From Salticus scenicus (lineage: Eukaryota; Arthropoda; Arachnida; Araneae; Salticidae), in NCBI GenBank assembly GCA_963930645.1, contig OZ005648.1, positions 271,819,830 to 271,883,829 of the forward strand: a stretch of DNA of 64,000 bases, written 5' to 3'. Shown in pieces: positions 1-11,757 of the stretch. The notes beneath the pieces were generated by a model, which worked only from the letters and a program-made list of their open reading frames with translations, made no database searches and was not told where the DNA came from. Position 1 is the stretch's first letter. Each line of letters opens with the position of its first letter. The translations under genes were made by a program, and so were the position numbers.

Positions 1-1129
1 TACTTAGCTTTGTTATCCTCAGTTTTATCTTCTATTCTTTTGTTCATTGATGATTTTAACCAAGCATCCATATTTGTGACTTTAAAAATATGAATCAGGG
101 AAACTATGTTTTAATTTTAACAATAGAAAAAGAGGTACTCATATCATATGTGTAAAATGAAAAAGCAATTCAAAAATTAAGTAAAGTGTAGTGGTAGATA
201 ATCGTGAAATACTAGTGCTAAGAATGCTTCTATGAATAAAATTCTGAATTCTGACATACTTTTAAATATTTTTGCATTTAAATTCAATCATTAAAAATTA
301 AAAATAAATCCAAATTACTGCATAAATAATCATTCCCAAAAATTTCAGTCCTTTCGTAGTTTTTGCCTGCAAATATTACAAAAAAAAAAAAAAAAAATCA
401 GAGTTATTATATAGAGATATTTTATACAGTTATCCAGTTTTAGCTTTTTAGCGAAATTCTGACCAACATGTTTTAGCAAAATATGATACCTTTTAGCAAA
501 ATGCTAAAAAAACTAATGGCAGTTTAAACCCTGATTCTGAATAAACTTAATTTAACATATTCATGACTGCTGACATGAATTCACGTCATTTTAACTTCTG
601 TAGCTAGTTGCCTTTGACGTAAATTCACGTCTTTTCAAATTCTGTTGCTGTTGACATGAATTCACGTCATTTAAAGAATTTCTATGGGAACAATACTTTA
701 GTGTTATTTCGATAGTATTATTGGGGTATTAATCCTTTGATAGTATTATAGGTTTGTTTTAATATTATATAACTAATCTTCATTTCAAGCTTTAGATAAT
801 TACAAGCATAACATTTGGAAACATTATATCTAATTTTTATCCATCACCATCAAAAGTTTGCGGCAACTAGCTTGAGTTTATTTCAGTATTCCCGGCAATC
901 AATTCTAGAAAAGGGGAAAATATGCCGGTTACAAAAGTGTTAATAATAATTAAAAATAGCAGTTATGTAAGAATTTTTTTCAAATGATCTAAGATTTTTA
1001 AAGTTGAATTTTTATATATTCAGCTAGCCGAATAGTAGCCAAATAATTTGATATTCAGCCAAACTGAAAATTTGGCAGTATGGCCAAAAAGGCTGAATAT
1101 TCGATACATCTTTAATAAATGTATGTTTT
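1..1129. other. AT-rich non-coding DNA
   Basis: No convincing coding region or element boundary is visible. The stretch 560-675 holds three imperfect copies of a roughly 40-bp unit around TGACATGAATTCACGTCATT. A similar phrase occurs at the left end of the TTAA-flanked element at 21380, so this may be a remnant of that repeat class. A short inverted repeat (ATATTCAGCC / GGCTGAATAT) lies at 1051-1103. Confidence 0.4.
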
Positions 1130-1530
1130 GTTCATAAAATAAGGATTACATAAATATGAATTATGTGAATTTGATTTCTTAAATAAATGCACAGGCTTTT
1201 TTATTTTATTATTACTTTTTTAATTTGAAAATTTTTATATATTAAAAAAAATTATTCTCTTTAAATTTAGATTTTTGAATATGTACTGAATGTCTAGAAG
1301 AATTGGTTTGTGGAACTTATCGGATAATATTCTCCAGTTCAAAATTATTAATTGTAAAGCGAATATCGTGAAATAAGGTCTTTATGTTCTAGTTATGCAT
1401 TACAAATGAGTTTTATAATTTAAGTCATAAGTATGAAAAATTTTATGTAATTTAACAAAAAAAGATTGATTATTCTCCAAATTTGGAACTTCAGAGAATA
1501 TTCTCGCCTTACATCTCTATGCAACACAAA
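1130..1530 (+). repeat. Dispersed repeat with AGAATATTCTC motifs, copy 1
   Basis: This AT-rich block aligns by eye, in the same order, with 36680-36815 and 37915-38165. Shared landmarks are ATAAGGATTACA, GAATTATGTGAAT, GGAACTTATCGGA, TTTAAGTCATAA and CAGAGAATATTCTC followed by ACATCTCTAT. It has no ORF and no recognised family. The inverted pentamer motif GAATATTC recurs several times and gives local hairpins. Confidence 0.6.
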
Positions 1531-2115
1531 TATTATATAATTTATTAAAAATTTTGAACTTATTCATTTTCTAAAACTTTGTGTTTCAAGTTTTAAACCC
1601 TGTCATAAATATTCTATTTATTTCAAACAATCAAATTCTTTATTTCAATCAATAATCAAAAGGTCCTTCCTGGATTCGTTGAGGGAGGGATGCAGCCGAT
1701 CGTCTTGATATCCATGTCGATCAAGTTTCTTCAGGCAGAGCTTTAATGGAAGGTTGAATAAAACAGGATTCTTAAATAATTTTGAAGTCAATCTTTTGTC
1801 TTTTTAGATATTTAATGATAATTAATACATATCTAAAGATCTATATTTTCACGGACATTTACACACGTCCGTTCTTTTCAGTTACAATATTCGTTCTAAT
1901 AAACACATGGCAACAAGCAATCTACAAAATAAGATAATAGGGATTAGTCAGCACAGCTAAAAAGTTTAAGTGTTTGAAAGCTTATGAATCATAGGTCTGG
2001 AAAATGTCAGAGAGGGGCACCTGTTTTTGACACTCCCCCGTTGAGTTCAGCAAGGACCAGAACTCAACCTGCGGCATCATACCACACCACACCACACCAC
2101 ATCAAGTCGATCAGG
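1531..2115. other. Unassigned non-coding DNA
   Basis: No supported gene. A GC-richer patch at 1665-1745 and the block 1990-2110 look like repeat debris. A short ACCAC/CACAC simple repeat lies at 2081-2102. Confidence 0.3.
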
Positions 2116-2315
2116 CCGAGTTTGGAATTTCTACTACTATTTGTTCTTGAGATATGCTGATAACATGCACTTACACAGACCAATCACTAAACACATGTTT
2201 TTTGGATTCAGGAGACCCTAAAACATCTAAATATAACAAAAATTCAATTTTGAAAATTTGACCTAAAAGCAATATTTTCTCTACCATATATATAGTTAAG
2301 AGAAAGTAAAAAGTA
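2116..2315 (+). repeat. Dispersed repeat ending in GAGAAAGTAAAAA, copy 1
   Basis: The block from GAGTTTGGAATTTC to GAGAAAGTAAAAAG aligns with 9456-9645. Both contain CTACTACTATT, TCTTGAGATATGCTGA, a stretch ending in CTAAAACAT or CTCAAAACAT, and a final TACCATATATA or TACTATATATG before GAGAAA. The same kind of 3' end (ATATAGAAGAAAGTA) closes the element at 5409-6819, so the three may belong to one loose superfamily. No ORF. Confidence 0.6.
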
Positions 2316-2375
2316 TAAAAGAGATGAGCCTATTAACTTTCAAATGTATGTAATGTATTTTCTCTTTAAAAGTTT

Positions 2376-2591
2376 AGCTCCACCAGTGGCTGAGAAGCTC
2401 TGTTCTCAAAGCTGAAAAAGGGAAGTGTCAGGTTCAGTTCCAGGTTGTGTTTGTTGGCCTATCTGGTCAGAGTTTTCTGTAATTTTCTCTGAAACTCACA
2501 TAACTATGGGCTAGGAGCTAGAATCACTTAGAAAGACCCTCCACAGCAGATATTACACCCAGGTCTTGTCAATTGGTTTTGACCCCTCCTA
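2376..2591 (+). repeat. tRNA-derived SINE, family 1, copy 1
   Basis: The head resembles a class II tRNA (Ser/Leu-like): GTGGCTGAGAAGCTCTG as a degenerate A box and GGTTCAGTTCC at 2431-2441 as the B box. The body then carries CAGAGTTTTCTGTAATTTTC and TCTGAAACTC, also found in the copies at 13646 and 35773. Its tail is unclear and no clean target duplication was found. Confidence 0.7.
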
Positions 2592-3514
2592 CGTTTAACT
2601 CATAAGTAACTATAATCTAGGAGAGCAAAACTATAAGTTTTTAAAGTAGTAAATAAATGTTAACTAAACGAAAAAAAAAAGTTTCCGACATGCTTTCATG
2701 AAAACAAACGTTTAAATATGCTTAAACAAATAAGGTTGTAAATTTATTCATTCATGTCATGATATGTGGAAACAAAAATTGAGGATGAAAGAAATAAGAA
2801 TGTAAAATTTAAATGAATATCGATGTCCAAAATACTTTCTACAACAAATACAGAATTGGCATGTTATTGGATTTTGCCAGTGCAGGGCTTGCAAGTTCTT
2901 TTTTATTTTACATTGGCATTTCATAACAGAATTCTCTACTTTATTTAATATCAAAAAACTGTTAAAGAATTTTTTTATTCACAAACTCTGATAATAAATA
3001 AAAAGAAATATGCAAATTCTGCTCAAAATAAATAATAAATAACTTGGAAACTCTGCAAAAATATGATATTAGGTTATAACAATTTTTACTTAAACATTAA
3101 GTTAAAATATTTTTTACTTCATTTTATAAGATACCTGTACTTCAGAATTAGAGAAAAACGGACAAATCTTTTGCCATCTAAGTAATCCTTCACTGTTTTC
3201 TTAAAAAAATAAGTTTGTTGTCAGAAAGATGTAATTTTTTTTGTCACTTTTGAAATGGTCACTTATTTTGCATCAGTTTCTTGGTGGGAACCCTGCAATT
3301 GGCCTTAAACATCACCATAAACATTGTTTGAGAAAATTAATGCTGTCTTGCTTATGTGGAAATATTAATATATATATATATATATTTTTTTTTAAGAATA
3401 AATATCTTTAACTCACAGTAATAACAAAAGTAAGATGCATGTGTTATGTAAATATTGTTCAGTTTAATTGTCTATTTTTTGTAGAATATTTAATTATTAT
3501 TTTTTTTTAAATAG
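2592..3514. other. Non-coding DNA upstream of the AF1q-like exon
   Basis: AT-rich. The short stretch 3282-3330 (GGCCTTAAACATCACC) resembles the 3' tail of the SINE at 13646, so it may be a 5'-truncated SINE. A TA repeat lies at 3368-3385. The last 40 bases are T-rich and end in AAATAG, a plausible splice acceptor for the next exon. Confidence 0.4.
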
Positions 3515-3744
3515 CATCTTTTAAAGGACACAGCAAAATGTATCTAGCTGATGACTTGATGTATGAACACTTCAAGAAGGAAGAATTCAATAACTTCCAG
3601 TTTTGGCGAGAACCAGTAATGGAGCTCACTTTGGATGATTTTGAGTTATGTGATGTTGATACAAAAGATGAGCCTTTTATTTCAACACAGTATGATTCAT
3701 TTTTGTATTGGCGAGATCCCATTCCTGATTTAGATGAATTGTAA
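3515..3744 (+). CDS. Terminal exon of a protein with two AF1q/MLLT11-like W-R-x-P motifs
   Basis: A T-rich tract ending in TAG at 3512-3514 gives a splice acceptor, and the frame is open from there through an ATG at 3538 to TAA at 3742-3744. Counting from that ATG the product has 68 residues and is acidic. It contains FNNFQFWREPVMEL near residues 17-30 and QYDSFLYWRDPIPDLDEL at the very end. Human AF1q/MLLT11, a small protein of about 90 residues, has the same two kinds of module (as recalled, QYSSFLFWRMPIPELD and EYSTFNFWRAPI). The similarity is to motifs only. If the ATG at 3538 is the true start, the upstream exon is non-coding; otherwise earlier coding exons lie outside view or are unrecognised. 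The motif order is reversed relative to the human protein. Function is not shown by the sequence. Confidence 0.7.
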
Positions 3745-5174
3745 TTTTATTTCTTCTGCTGTAAAGTCACTAGACTTGCAAAATTTGTATGCATAGTTTC
3801 TCTGTTGCTTCTGTGTTACTGTTTATCAATGTTGCTAAATTATATAAGCTACGTATTAGCTACTACTTATTAATGAATAGTTTATGTACAAATCAAAAAT
3901 ATATGAAAATAACTTTAAAACAGATGATTTGTCATTTAAAATTGCTTCTTCATGTTGGTCAACTTTTCGTAAGATATTAAACATAGCTGGATTAATTTTA
4001 AGTACTGAATAACTTTTAAATTGGTGTTTATTTATATTTAATTGTACAATTTTTATTTTATAAATAAGTTGAACAGTTAACTCTAAAGTAAAAAAAAAAA
4101 AATAATAATAATTATTGAAACTTTATATAGGTTTTTATTTTTAACAATATATCTAAATGTTTTTTATCTGTGATATTTTTTGTTAAATTGTATATATGAT
4201 GATGATTAAAAAGATTATGCAATTAAAAAAACTGCAATCCCATTAAAATTGTGTGTTTGTTGAATTCAGTTATGTTGTTGATGTCTCTAAAATCTCACTA
4301 AATGGATTTTTTATTAAACTCACTCACTCTCACAATTTTCTCTTACCCTGTATTTCAAAACTAAAAAGACAAATTGCATATTAAAGGATAAGGTAACAAG
4401 TACTGTATATGAATGTACAAGGAAATTCTTTCAAGTGCTAATCATGGATTTTCTTGAAAAAATTAAGTTATATAAGATTTCATCATAAATTATATTTTCA
4501 TAAGATATTAGCTGCTGAGTTGCTATAGAAAAGCTAAAAAAAATTACTAAACATGAGTACATGTTTGCAATATCTTCAAATAAGCGCCTGTTTGGCAATT
4601 CCCTTTTTGCAATTTTATTGTTAAAATCAAATACATGTAGATGTTCTATCGCTTTGATAACTCTATGAACTCCCCCACAAAGTCGACCGCTTGTCAGTGC
4701 AGAAGAGTGGGAAAACACCACATCTGAAATTCTAGACAATATTACTTAATATTTATAATTGCTAAGGGGATTAAATAGATGTAAATGTTCTTTTTCTTTG
4801 GATATCCCAAAGGACGCCACACGAAGGGCCAGCATTTGAGAGTGCAACTAATAATTTAAAAATATTTCGTGTTGTTCTTAAACTTGTATAGCGTCAAATG
4901 TGTAAGCAACCATAGAATAGTAGTTATACATATGTGCTTCCAATTTTAAACATTTCTATTTTGATTTATTTATTTCAGAGTTCATTTAATGAATCAAATA
5001 TTCTCATATGATTTAATTTTTTTATTGTCTGCAAACTAATGTAAATACACATGCCAAATAAATTTATCACAATGTAAATGTAATGTAGGACTAAATCTGA
5101 AAATTTGCATTATTTTAAATCTCTGCAAAATTGAGATTCAGTTAAAGTTAAATGGGTATGGGTTTTACATCTCA
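3745..5174. other. 3' flank of the AF1q-like exon and non-coding DNA
   Basis: Likely contains the 3' UTR. No AATAAA sits close to the stop, and ATTAAA-like words appear near 4206-4230. An open frame on the minus strand at 4431-4739 has no recognisable motif and low-complexity AT-rich codons, so it is not called. Otherwise nothing is seen. Confidence 0.35.
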
Positions 5175-5315
5175 ATTAGAGCTATGGAGTGGGTAATTGG
5201 CGTCTGTCCAAGACTCAACCCTAGCACTCGACAGTCTTTGGCCAGCTCCAGTATTGAACCCGTAATCTTCAAATTACAGGCAATTGTCCAATTTATAGCT
5301 ATAGTGCAATTAAAA
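5175..5315 (-). repeat. tRNA-related SINE, family 2, copy 1
   Basis: Read on the minus strand there is an A-box-like start at TAGCTATAAATTGG, then GATTACGGGTTCAATACTGG with a B box, then CTTGGACAGACGCCAATTAC and ATAGCTCTAATTGAGATG. The last segment matches the 3' part of the block at 6864-7130. The copy is degenerate. Confidence 0.5.
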
Positions 5316-5408
5316 AAAAAAAAAGACTCTGCAAGCTTGTATCTCTACTACTAATCTCTATTGTGGCCTTCTTTGCAATATTAACTAGTATGTTGGGGCC
5401 ACCACAAG

Positions 5409-5453
5409 ACTTTCTTCTATATTTTCCTATATACATATTCAATCAGTAACAAT

Positions 5454-5484
<31 letters not shown>

Positions 5485-5899
5485 TTGTTAAAAGTAGAAA
5501 AAATCGATAACTTTGTTTTAAATTATCACAGATTTATAGTTCATCCACTCGTTTCAAAAGTATTGACGAGATCTTTCGAAAGATACCCATCTTGAAAATT
5601 TACCCCCCCCCCCCCCGGGGGGTACTTTCCCCCCAGGGGGTGAACCGGTGCCCCCACATGCACAAAATTGTTTTCGTAGTTAACTACTGCTATTATCAAT
5701 AATTCATATTAATTTTACAATCACAAGTTTAAAATAACGTTCATTATGTACATTTATACAAAATTTTGTCCTATATTGCCATGTTAAAAATTTAGAAAAA
5801 ATGCGATCACAGCGCCACCTGTTGAGCTACTGATCCCTAAATGTAATCAGCACCAGTTTATGTCAGAGACCAACTAAATACCAAGTTTGGTTAAGTTTC

Positions 5900-5938
<39 letters not shown>

Positions 5939-6819
5939 CTGTTTTTTTTTTTGTTAAAAGTAAAAAAAAATCGATAACTTTGTTTCAAATTGTCACAGAT
6001 TTATAGTTCAACCATTCGTTTTAAAGGTATTGACAAGATCTTTCGAAAGATACCCGTCTTGAAAATTTACCCCCCAGGGGGGGAACCGGTGCCCCCACAT
6101 GCACAAAATTTTTTTCGTAGTTAACTACTACTATTATCAATAATTCATATTAATTTTACAATCACAAGTTTAAAATAACGCTCATTATGTACATTTATAC
6201 GAAATTTTGTCCTATGCTGCCATGTTAAAAGTTTACATAAAATGCGATCACAGCACCATCTGCTGGGCGATTGATCCCAAAATCTAATCAGACCCTTTCC
6301 ATGTCAGGGTCCAACTATACACCAAGTTTGGTTCAATTTCATTCATCGGTTCGTGAGATACGGTGTAACATACGAAATTTTGCGATCACAGCGCCACCTG
6401 CTGGACGATTGATCCCCAAATCTAATCAGCACCATGCCCCGTCAGGTTCCAACTATATACCAAGTTTGGTTGAATTTCATTCATTGGTTCGTGAGATACG
6501 GTGAAAAATATGAAAATTTGTCCTATACTGCCATGTTAAAAATTTACATAAAATGCGATCACAGCGCCACCTGATGGGCTATTGATCCCCAAATCTAATC
6601 AGCACAATGTCCCGCCAGGGTCCAACTATATACCAAGTTTGGTTGAATTTCATTCATTGGTTCGTGAGATACGGTGAAAACACTAAACCACAGACAGACA
6701 TTTTTTAAAAACTATCAATTTGTGTTCAGGACATCCCAAAATGTGTAGATCCGTCAAAAAACGGAGGTCGAAAATTTTCGCGAATCCAATACTTTCCTAT
6801 ATTACATATAGAAGAAAGT
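5409..6819. mobile_element. Internally repeated element with 14-bp inverted ends
   Basis: The left end ACTTTCTTCTATAT (5409-5422) is the reverse complement of ATATAGAAGAAAGT (6806-6819). Inside, a segment of about 465 bp is tandemly duplicated: the phrase AATCGATAACTTTGTTT occurs near 5502 and 5969, and TTTCGAAAGATACCC follows both times. A unit of about 147 bp containing GCGATCACAGCGCCACCTG, CCCCAAATCTAATCAG, CCAAGTTTGGTTGAATTTCA and GTTCGTGAGATACGGTG is repeated three to four times up to 6680. Long A and C runs interrupt it. The open frame at 6271-6504 is only a read-through of this repeat. Superfamily is not recognised. Confidence 0.65.
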
Positions 6820-6863
6820 AAAAAATCACAAAAAATAAATTAAAATATTTGATATAAAAACTT

Positions 6864-7130
6864 AGGGCCGTGGTAGCCTGTTGGTAGAACACCGAACATA
6901 ATAGGTTTGATACATGAACTGGCATGGTTGCATTATCTTCCATGTTTCAAAATTAATACCTCTGGATGTTACTAAAGTGGGGAAAACATTCCCTTCTGCA
7001 AAGGATAAAAATTGTAATGGCCGGTCTCTGGATCGACTTTAGGGATGAATCCTAGACTGTTGCCAATCCTAGAGTTTAGCTATAGTACAAGCTAAACCAA
7101 CTCATCTCATTTCATTCATATCTTAAGTTC
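6864..7130 (+). repeat. tRNA-related SINE, family 2, copy 2
   Basis: The start AGGGCCGTGGTAGCCTGTTG resembles a tRNA 5' half with an A box, followed by ATAGGTTTGATACATGAAC as a decayed B box. The 3' part CCTAGACTGTTGCCAATC and TAGCTATAGTACAAGC resembles the element at 5175-5315. Confidence 0.5.
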
Positions 7131-7790
7131 TTTGGCATCATTGAACAAGAGTTAATGTAATTTCGCTACGATTTTTTTTTTTTTTTTTTTTCATATTTGG
7201 CTTTTAAAATTTAACAATTTTTTTGTGGCTTATGATTCAGCAGCTGAAATTTTTACCAATCTATTAAGTAAACTATTTTCTGTAATTTTTCAAGAAAATT
7301 AGAGATTAGCATTTGAAAGAATTTCCTTGTTAGTTTAAAAACAATACAAATTTGACATGTAATTCTGTGTGAGGGGCTAACCTATATTTATAAAAATTTT
7401 GAGGCTGTTACTGAATTTAAGTTTTATTTCAATTTATGCAGACCAAGTTTTACCTGCAACACTCCTTGAAACATACCAATCTTGATCTAAATTTTCAAGT
7501 GCAACTTCATATGAACTTTCAAATACCAAATTTGAATTTCCTGCAATTGTACAAGAGTTTTTCTTAACATGTTAAAATGTGGTAAAGCATTCAATAGAAA
7601 AGAATGTTTTTACTTAATTTTGGGTAGCCAAATATTGTCTATAATTTACATAAACACTGCATTATGTACTTAAATTTAGTTCTCTAGGAAAATCACATAA
7701 TACAACCTAAAATGTAATTTAATAAATAGCACCACGAAACTGGCGTTGTAAAAAATATTACTTACAAACTTTGAATAAACACCATAAAAT
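7131..7790. other. AT-rich non-coding DNA
   Basis: No gene or element boundary seen. A T tract of about 21 bases lies near 7171-7191. Confidence 0.3.
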
Positions 7791-7797
7791 GCAATAA

Positions 7798-7852
7798 ACT
7801 CGCAACAATTGTTTCAGGTCGAAAAAACATACGACCCTTCATCAGACAAATA
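7798..7852 (-). ncRNA. Hammerhead-like motif, probable PLE remnant
   Basis: On the minus strand CTGATGA (7839-7845) is followed by a stem II candidate (GGGTCG with CGACCT, one G-U pair), then GAAA and the self-complementary CAATTG, then TT. These are the conserved parts of a hammerhead ribozyme with a loopless stem III. The expected stem I does not form: GCGAG after the cleavage position faces TTTGT. The following ATTTTATGGTG resembles sequence after the ribozyme at 23372-23415. Likely an inactive relic of a Penelope-like element. Confidence 0.45.
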
Positions 7853-7912
7853 AAGTAAGCACGAGTGCTGCAGTCAAAGCGGCAACGCACGACAACCTAA
7901 AATGCACTTCCT

Positions 7913-9159
7913 CAGGGCTGCCAACAACTACGCTTTAGCCTGCTTCTGCTACACACTGCGCATCTCATAATTAAATCTGTGTTTTTTCTTTCCCCATCGT
8001 TATCTTGTTTATAACGAGCGAACTCTGATATCACACCGTATCTGCAAATCGTGGTTACGGATGAAGTAGCTTGAAAACTCCGGAGGTTGGTAGGTTATTT
8101 CGTTTCCTCCTCATAAACTGATGATAGTGTGACTGCGTATGCGTGCATCAGTAACACGCGGTAATTGGATGTTTGGAGAAGTCCTTTTCTATCGCTAGAG
8201 GCCTAATCTGTTCACTTTCGTTTTTTTTTTGGCATTGGGTGTTTGTTATCGGCTGAACTCTCATTTCTGCATTTATTTATTTTTTTACTTAAAAGTGGAC
8301 AAATTTTAGTTTATTATTTAATAGTATTTTAAGTTAAAATGAGCAATGATGATGATAATCCAAAGAAGAAGAAAAAAGGTCCTGATCAAAAATTTCTATC
8401 AGAGTATTCTGCTAAATGGCCATGTTTGCGATCTGTAGATTCATAAACCCATGAGGTGTATTGTACAATATGTAATAGCAATTTTCGCGTAAATAATGTT
8501 AACGATTTTATTGGTACCCCACAGTAATGCTGCTACTGAGCGAGTGTTTAGTGTTATTAGACACAATTTAACCAATTTTCTATCATGCCTTAGTATAGAA
8601 ACAATAAATGCTTTACTAACTGAAAAAATAAGTTTCTTATCTAACAGTGAATGCTGCTACAAAAAGATATTTTCAAAACAGGAAATTTTAAATGCAAAAA
8701 AAGTTACTGTGCAATGTTTAACGGAATAATTTTTTCTTTAGTTTTCTTTTTCAGCATGTTTGGTTTTAATTTTCTCACTTAGTATTTTGATCTAAATTAT
8801 TATCTGAATGTGTTGTTCTCTGTGTATTACATAGCAAAATTTTGCCTGCAAAGTTATTTAATTTTTTATACTAGAATATGCATACAATTGGAATTATATT
8901 AGTTTGTTTTCATGTATGCATGTTAATATAAAAGGTAAATTTTAAATATCTTTGTATAAAATTTCTATTATTTTTTGTATTGGATTATTAAAAGTCAATA
9001 AATTTCAGAAAGAAAGTTTTAATGTAAACAGAAGATTTTATGCTTATTTTATATTTTAAGCATTTTCTTATTTTTTAGTGACTACACTTTGTAGGTTAAA
9101 ACTGCACTTTTTCTTGTTTTTTAACTAGACTTTAGCACTCCCAGAGGTTGGCAGCCCTG
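7913..9159 (+). mobile_element. hAT element, internally deleted
   Basis: The left end CAGGGCTGCCAAC and the right end GTTGGCAGCCCTG are perfect inverted 13-mers of the hAT type. No clean 8-bp target duplication is visible (CACTTCCT and CTTCCAGC flank it), so the flanks have decayed or the element is chimeric. It carries the start and the end of a transposase but lacks the catalytic centre, as expected of a deletion derivative. Confidence 0.75.
8339..8729 (+). pseudogene. hAT transposase remnant (N-terminus joined to dimerisation domain)
   Basis: The ATG at 8339 opens a lysine-rich start (NPKKKKKGPDQK) followed by a BED-finger-like CTICNSNF after an in-frame TAA. At about 8500 the frame shifts into an ORF from 8496 to 8729 that begins near LVPHSNAATERVFSVIRHN. 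SNAATERVFS is the hallmark of the hAT C-terminal dimerisation domain. A full hAT transposase is around 600 residues; only about 130 remain, and all catalytic residues are gone. It cannot encode an active enzyme. Confidence 0.75.
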
Positions 9160-9455
9160 CTTCCAGCAAATTTCAAGTATAGCCCCAATATATCCAAATT
9201 ATTTTGGGTAATCCTCTGAACTGTTGCCTGATTTTCATAATATATTCTACTCAAAACATACTTTTAAGCATATGAAAAATATATGCTTATTTCATTTTGT
9301 TTAGTGCAACCCATAGACGTAAAACTGCACATACCAGAAATTTTGCCCATAGACATAATGTATTTGAAATTTCTTGGAGATCCCTGTACACAAATTACTT
9401 GTTGGTTTTAATGAAAAGTTTTAGTGTAGCATCACTATATGATACAGATTTAGAA

Positions 9456-9645
9456 TAACGAGTTTGAACTTCCTACTACTATTTTATTCTTGAGATATGC
9501 TGACCAGACCAATTGCTAAAATTTTGTTTTTCAGGTTCAGTAAACCTCAAAACATGTAAATGTAACAAAATTTTTTTTTGGAAATTTGACTCCAAAATAA
9601 TACTCCCTCTACTATATATGGGTAAGAGAAAATAAAAATGTACAG
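9456..9645 (+). repeat. Dispersed repeat ending in GAGAAAATAAAAA, copy 2
   Basis: Aligns with 2116-2315 through CTACTACTATT, TCTTGAGATATGCTGA, CAGACCAATTGCTAAA and TCTACTATATATGGGTAAG. Lies about 300 bp to the right of the hAT element. Confidence 0.6.
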
Positions 9646-9724
9646 AACAATTTAAAATGTTCATATTTCATTAGTTATTTAATACTGGTTTGTGATCCTT
9701 GAAAAATACGATCGTATGAAACTC

Positions 9725-10720
9725 CCACTCAATGGCGACTGCAGCGCCTTTTTCCCATTTCAGGACCTACAACAGCTTATTGACGTATAGTGCAAATAGC
9801 TTCACTGAAAATTTTAACTACAGTAAATTTCCGCACAGTAGCACCTGCGGCGGCACCCTCTTCCCATTTCAGTATATGAAACAGCCTGTTCGCTCACTGT
9901 ATTATCTTTGGAAAATTCTATCTGAGCAAAGTCCTGCTCAGTTGCGCTCCCTGTTTTAAAATGTACAACATCTTGCCCACTCATAATGCAAATAGCTTTG
10001 AAAATTTTAACTGTAGCAAAAAAAAGAATAAAGGAGTTCCGGTTCTTCTGTGGTTTCCTCTGAAACTCTTGTACTGAATTTAATGGCTTACATCAGTTGA
10101 AAAGTTTGCAATAAAATTACTGTAAAATATATTTTGAATGATATAAGTAATTGAATCATAATTATAATCGGATATATTAGAATAAAGGTGTTCTGGGTTT
10201 TCCATGGTTTTCGCTGAAACTCCCGCACGGATTTTAACGGCTTATATCAGTTTAATAAGTCTGCAGTAAAATATATTTCAAATGATGATATAAGTAATTT
10301 AATCATAATTAGAATTGGAGATATTGAAATTTTAAAATATTAATGTGCCATCTGGTGACAGAGATTTGCGATCTCTACTCTTTAATTCCAAATCAAATAA
10401 GTTTTAAAATGATATATTACTTATGAAATTGCGTTAATTAGAAGCTGAGATACAAAGGTAATGTGAACATTTTTATAAAAAGATTTGTACCTGACTTATC
10501 CCTAGTTTTCTCCAAAACTTGCGTAAATCTGCACTATATACCGTTAAAAATCCTTAGTACAAAATATGAATGGAAATTGTAATTTGAAACTCTGTAAAAT
10601 ATAAAACAATAAAATTATTCTGGGTTTTCCGTAGTTTTTTCTGGAAGTTTTGTACAGAATTTGAACGGCTTATATCACTTTAATTGTCTACAATAAAAGT
10701 ACTTTAAAATATCTTTTGAA
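9725..10720 (+). repeat. Degenerate tandem repeats
   Basis: At 9735-9975 the phrase CCTTTTTCCCATTTCAG or CTCTTCCCATTTCAG recurs with ACAGC and GAAAATTTTAACT. From 10021 to 10720 there are about three or four diverged units with a GGGTTTTCCATGGTTTTC-like core, then CTGAAACTC, then GGCTTATATCAGTTTAAT. The core resembles the central segment of SINE family 1. The open frame at 9732-9959 follows the repeat and is not a gene. Confidence 0.5.
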
Positions 10721-11757
10721 TGATGTATAATATTAATGAATATGATATATTTTAGACTCGAAATGGCTAATCTATCAAGGACAGTTAGTGATTAATGTTG
10801 AAATCCATCTAAAATTTAAGAAAATCCAAAACTGCTTTTTTACAGCCAAATTTAGAAAAGAAAAATAGAAAAAAATATTCTGTTAAAAGTACCCTTTGTC
10901 TCTTTACATTAACAGATGAAATAAAAATGATTTTAAATAAATATATGTCTAATTTTTTTTTTTTTTTAAAGCTATACCTTAGATTTTTTTTTATCTGCAG
11001 ACTGGTGAGCCGTAATGACGGGCAATTGCCAGTTTCTGCTTTTTTTATTTTCAGTACCTTGTCATGTGGTCGAAAAGCAATTATTCTCGACTAGAAGAAT
11101 AGTCAGCCAATGTGTCTGGCACTGAAGAATTGATAAATGAAATAATGAAGTGTTGGCACCTAAATTTCATACTTTAGTTAATTTTAAAAAAATCTAATTG
11201 TCGTGTTGAAATGCTGTTTGCATCCCCTAGATTCAGAAAATCGGCCCTTCATTTGGTACCGAATTTTTAAAGATTAGACCAATATTTCTAATTTATTTGG
11301 GCATTTAATGCTGCTTAAGCTCAGAATTAAATCATTTATTAATTGACATAGGTTGACATTTTAATTAATATCTCTGCAACTAATTAAAATTTTAAAATTC
11401 TGTTTTCATTATCCCCTTTGGTAAGGCTCTTGAGCATCCGTATGTCAATTTTTGTACTTCTACTTTCAATAGGGGCTGAACTTATAGATGTACAGACAGA
11501 CATCTTTTATTATTATAGATTTACTTTTCAAACATACATATGTAAGGAAAATATTTTAATCATGCCAAAAATTCGACTTAGAGATTTTGATGTATCTATA
11601 CGTTTTGCGGTAACCTGAGTAAAATTTTCGGAAATTTTGTGGTGGTGGGAAAAAAAAAAAGTTTTTTCTGGACAAATAGAATTTTTACAGATAAAAACAG
11701 GGTTTTTTAATAGTTATAATAACTTAGAAAATATAAAGTGTTAAATGTTTTTAAAAA
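10721..11757. other. Unassigned non-coding DNA
   Basis: No supported gene. The phrase ACAGACAGACATC near 11490 resembles the ACAGACAGACATTTTTT at the end of the 147-bp repeats near 6690, suggesting a remnant of that repeat class. Confidence 0.3.

Noticed and set aside
4431..4739. 102-codon minus-strand open frame
   Set aside because: No recognisable motif, AT-driven composition in the last third, no splice or start context.
6271..6504. 77-codon frame with internal repeats
   Set aside because: Translation of the 147-bp repeat, interrupted in the other units.
6864..6911. Possible functional tRNA gene
   Set aside because: The A-box region is present but no acceptor or T stem can be closed and the B box is decayed; it continues into a SINE body.
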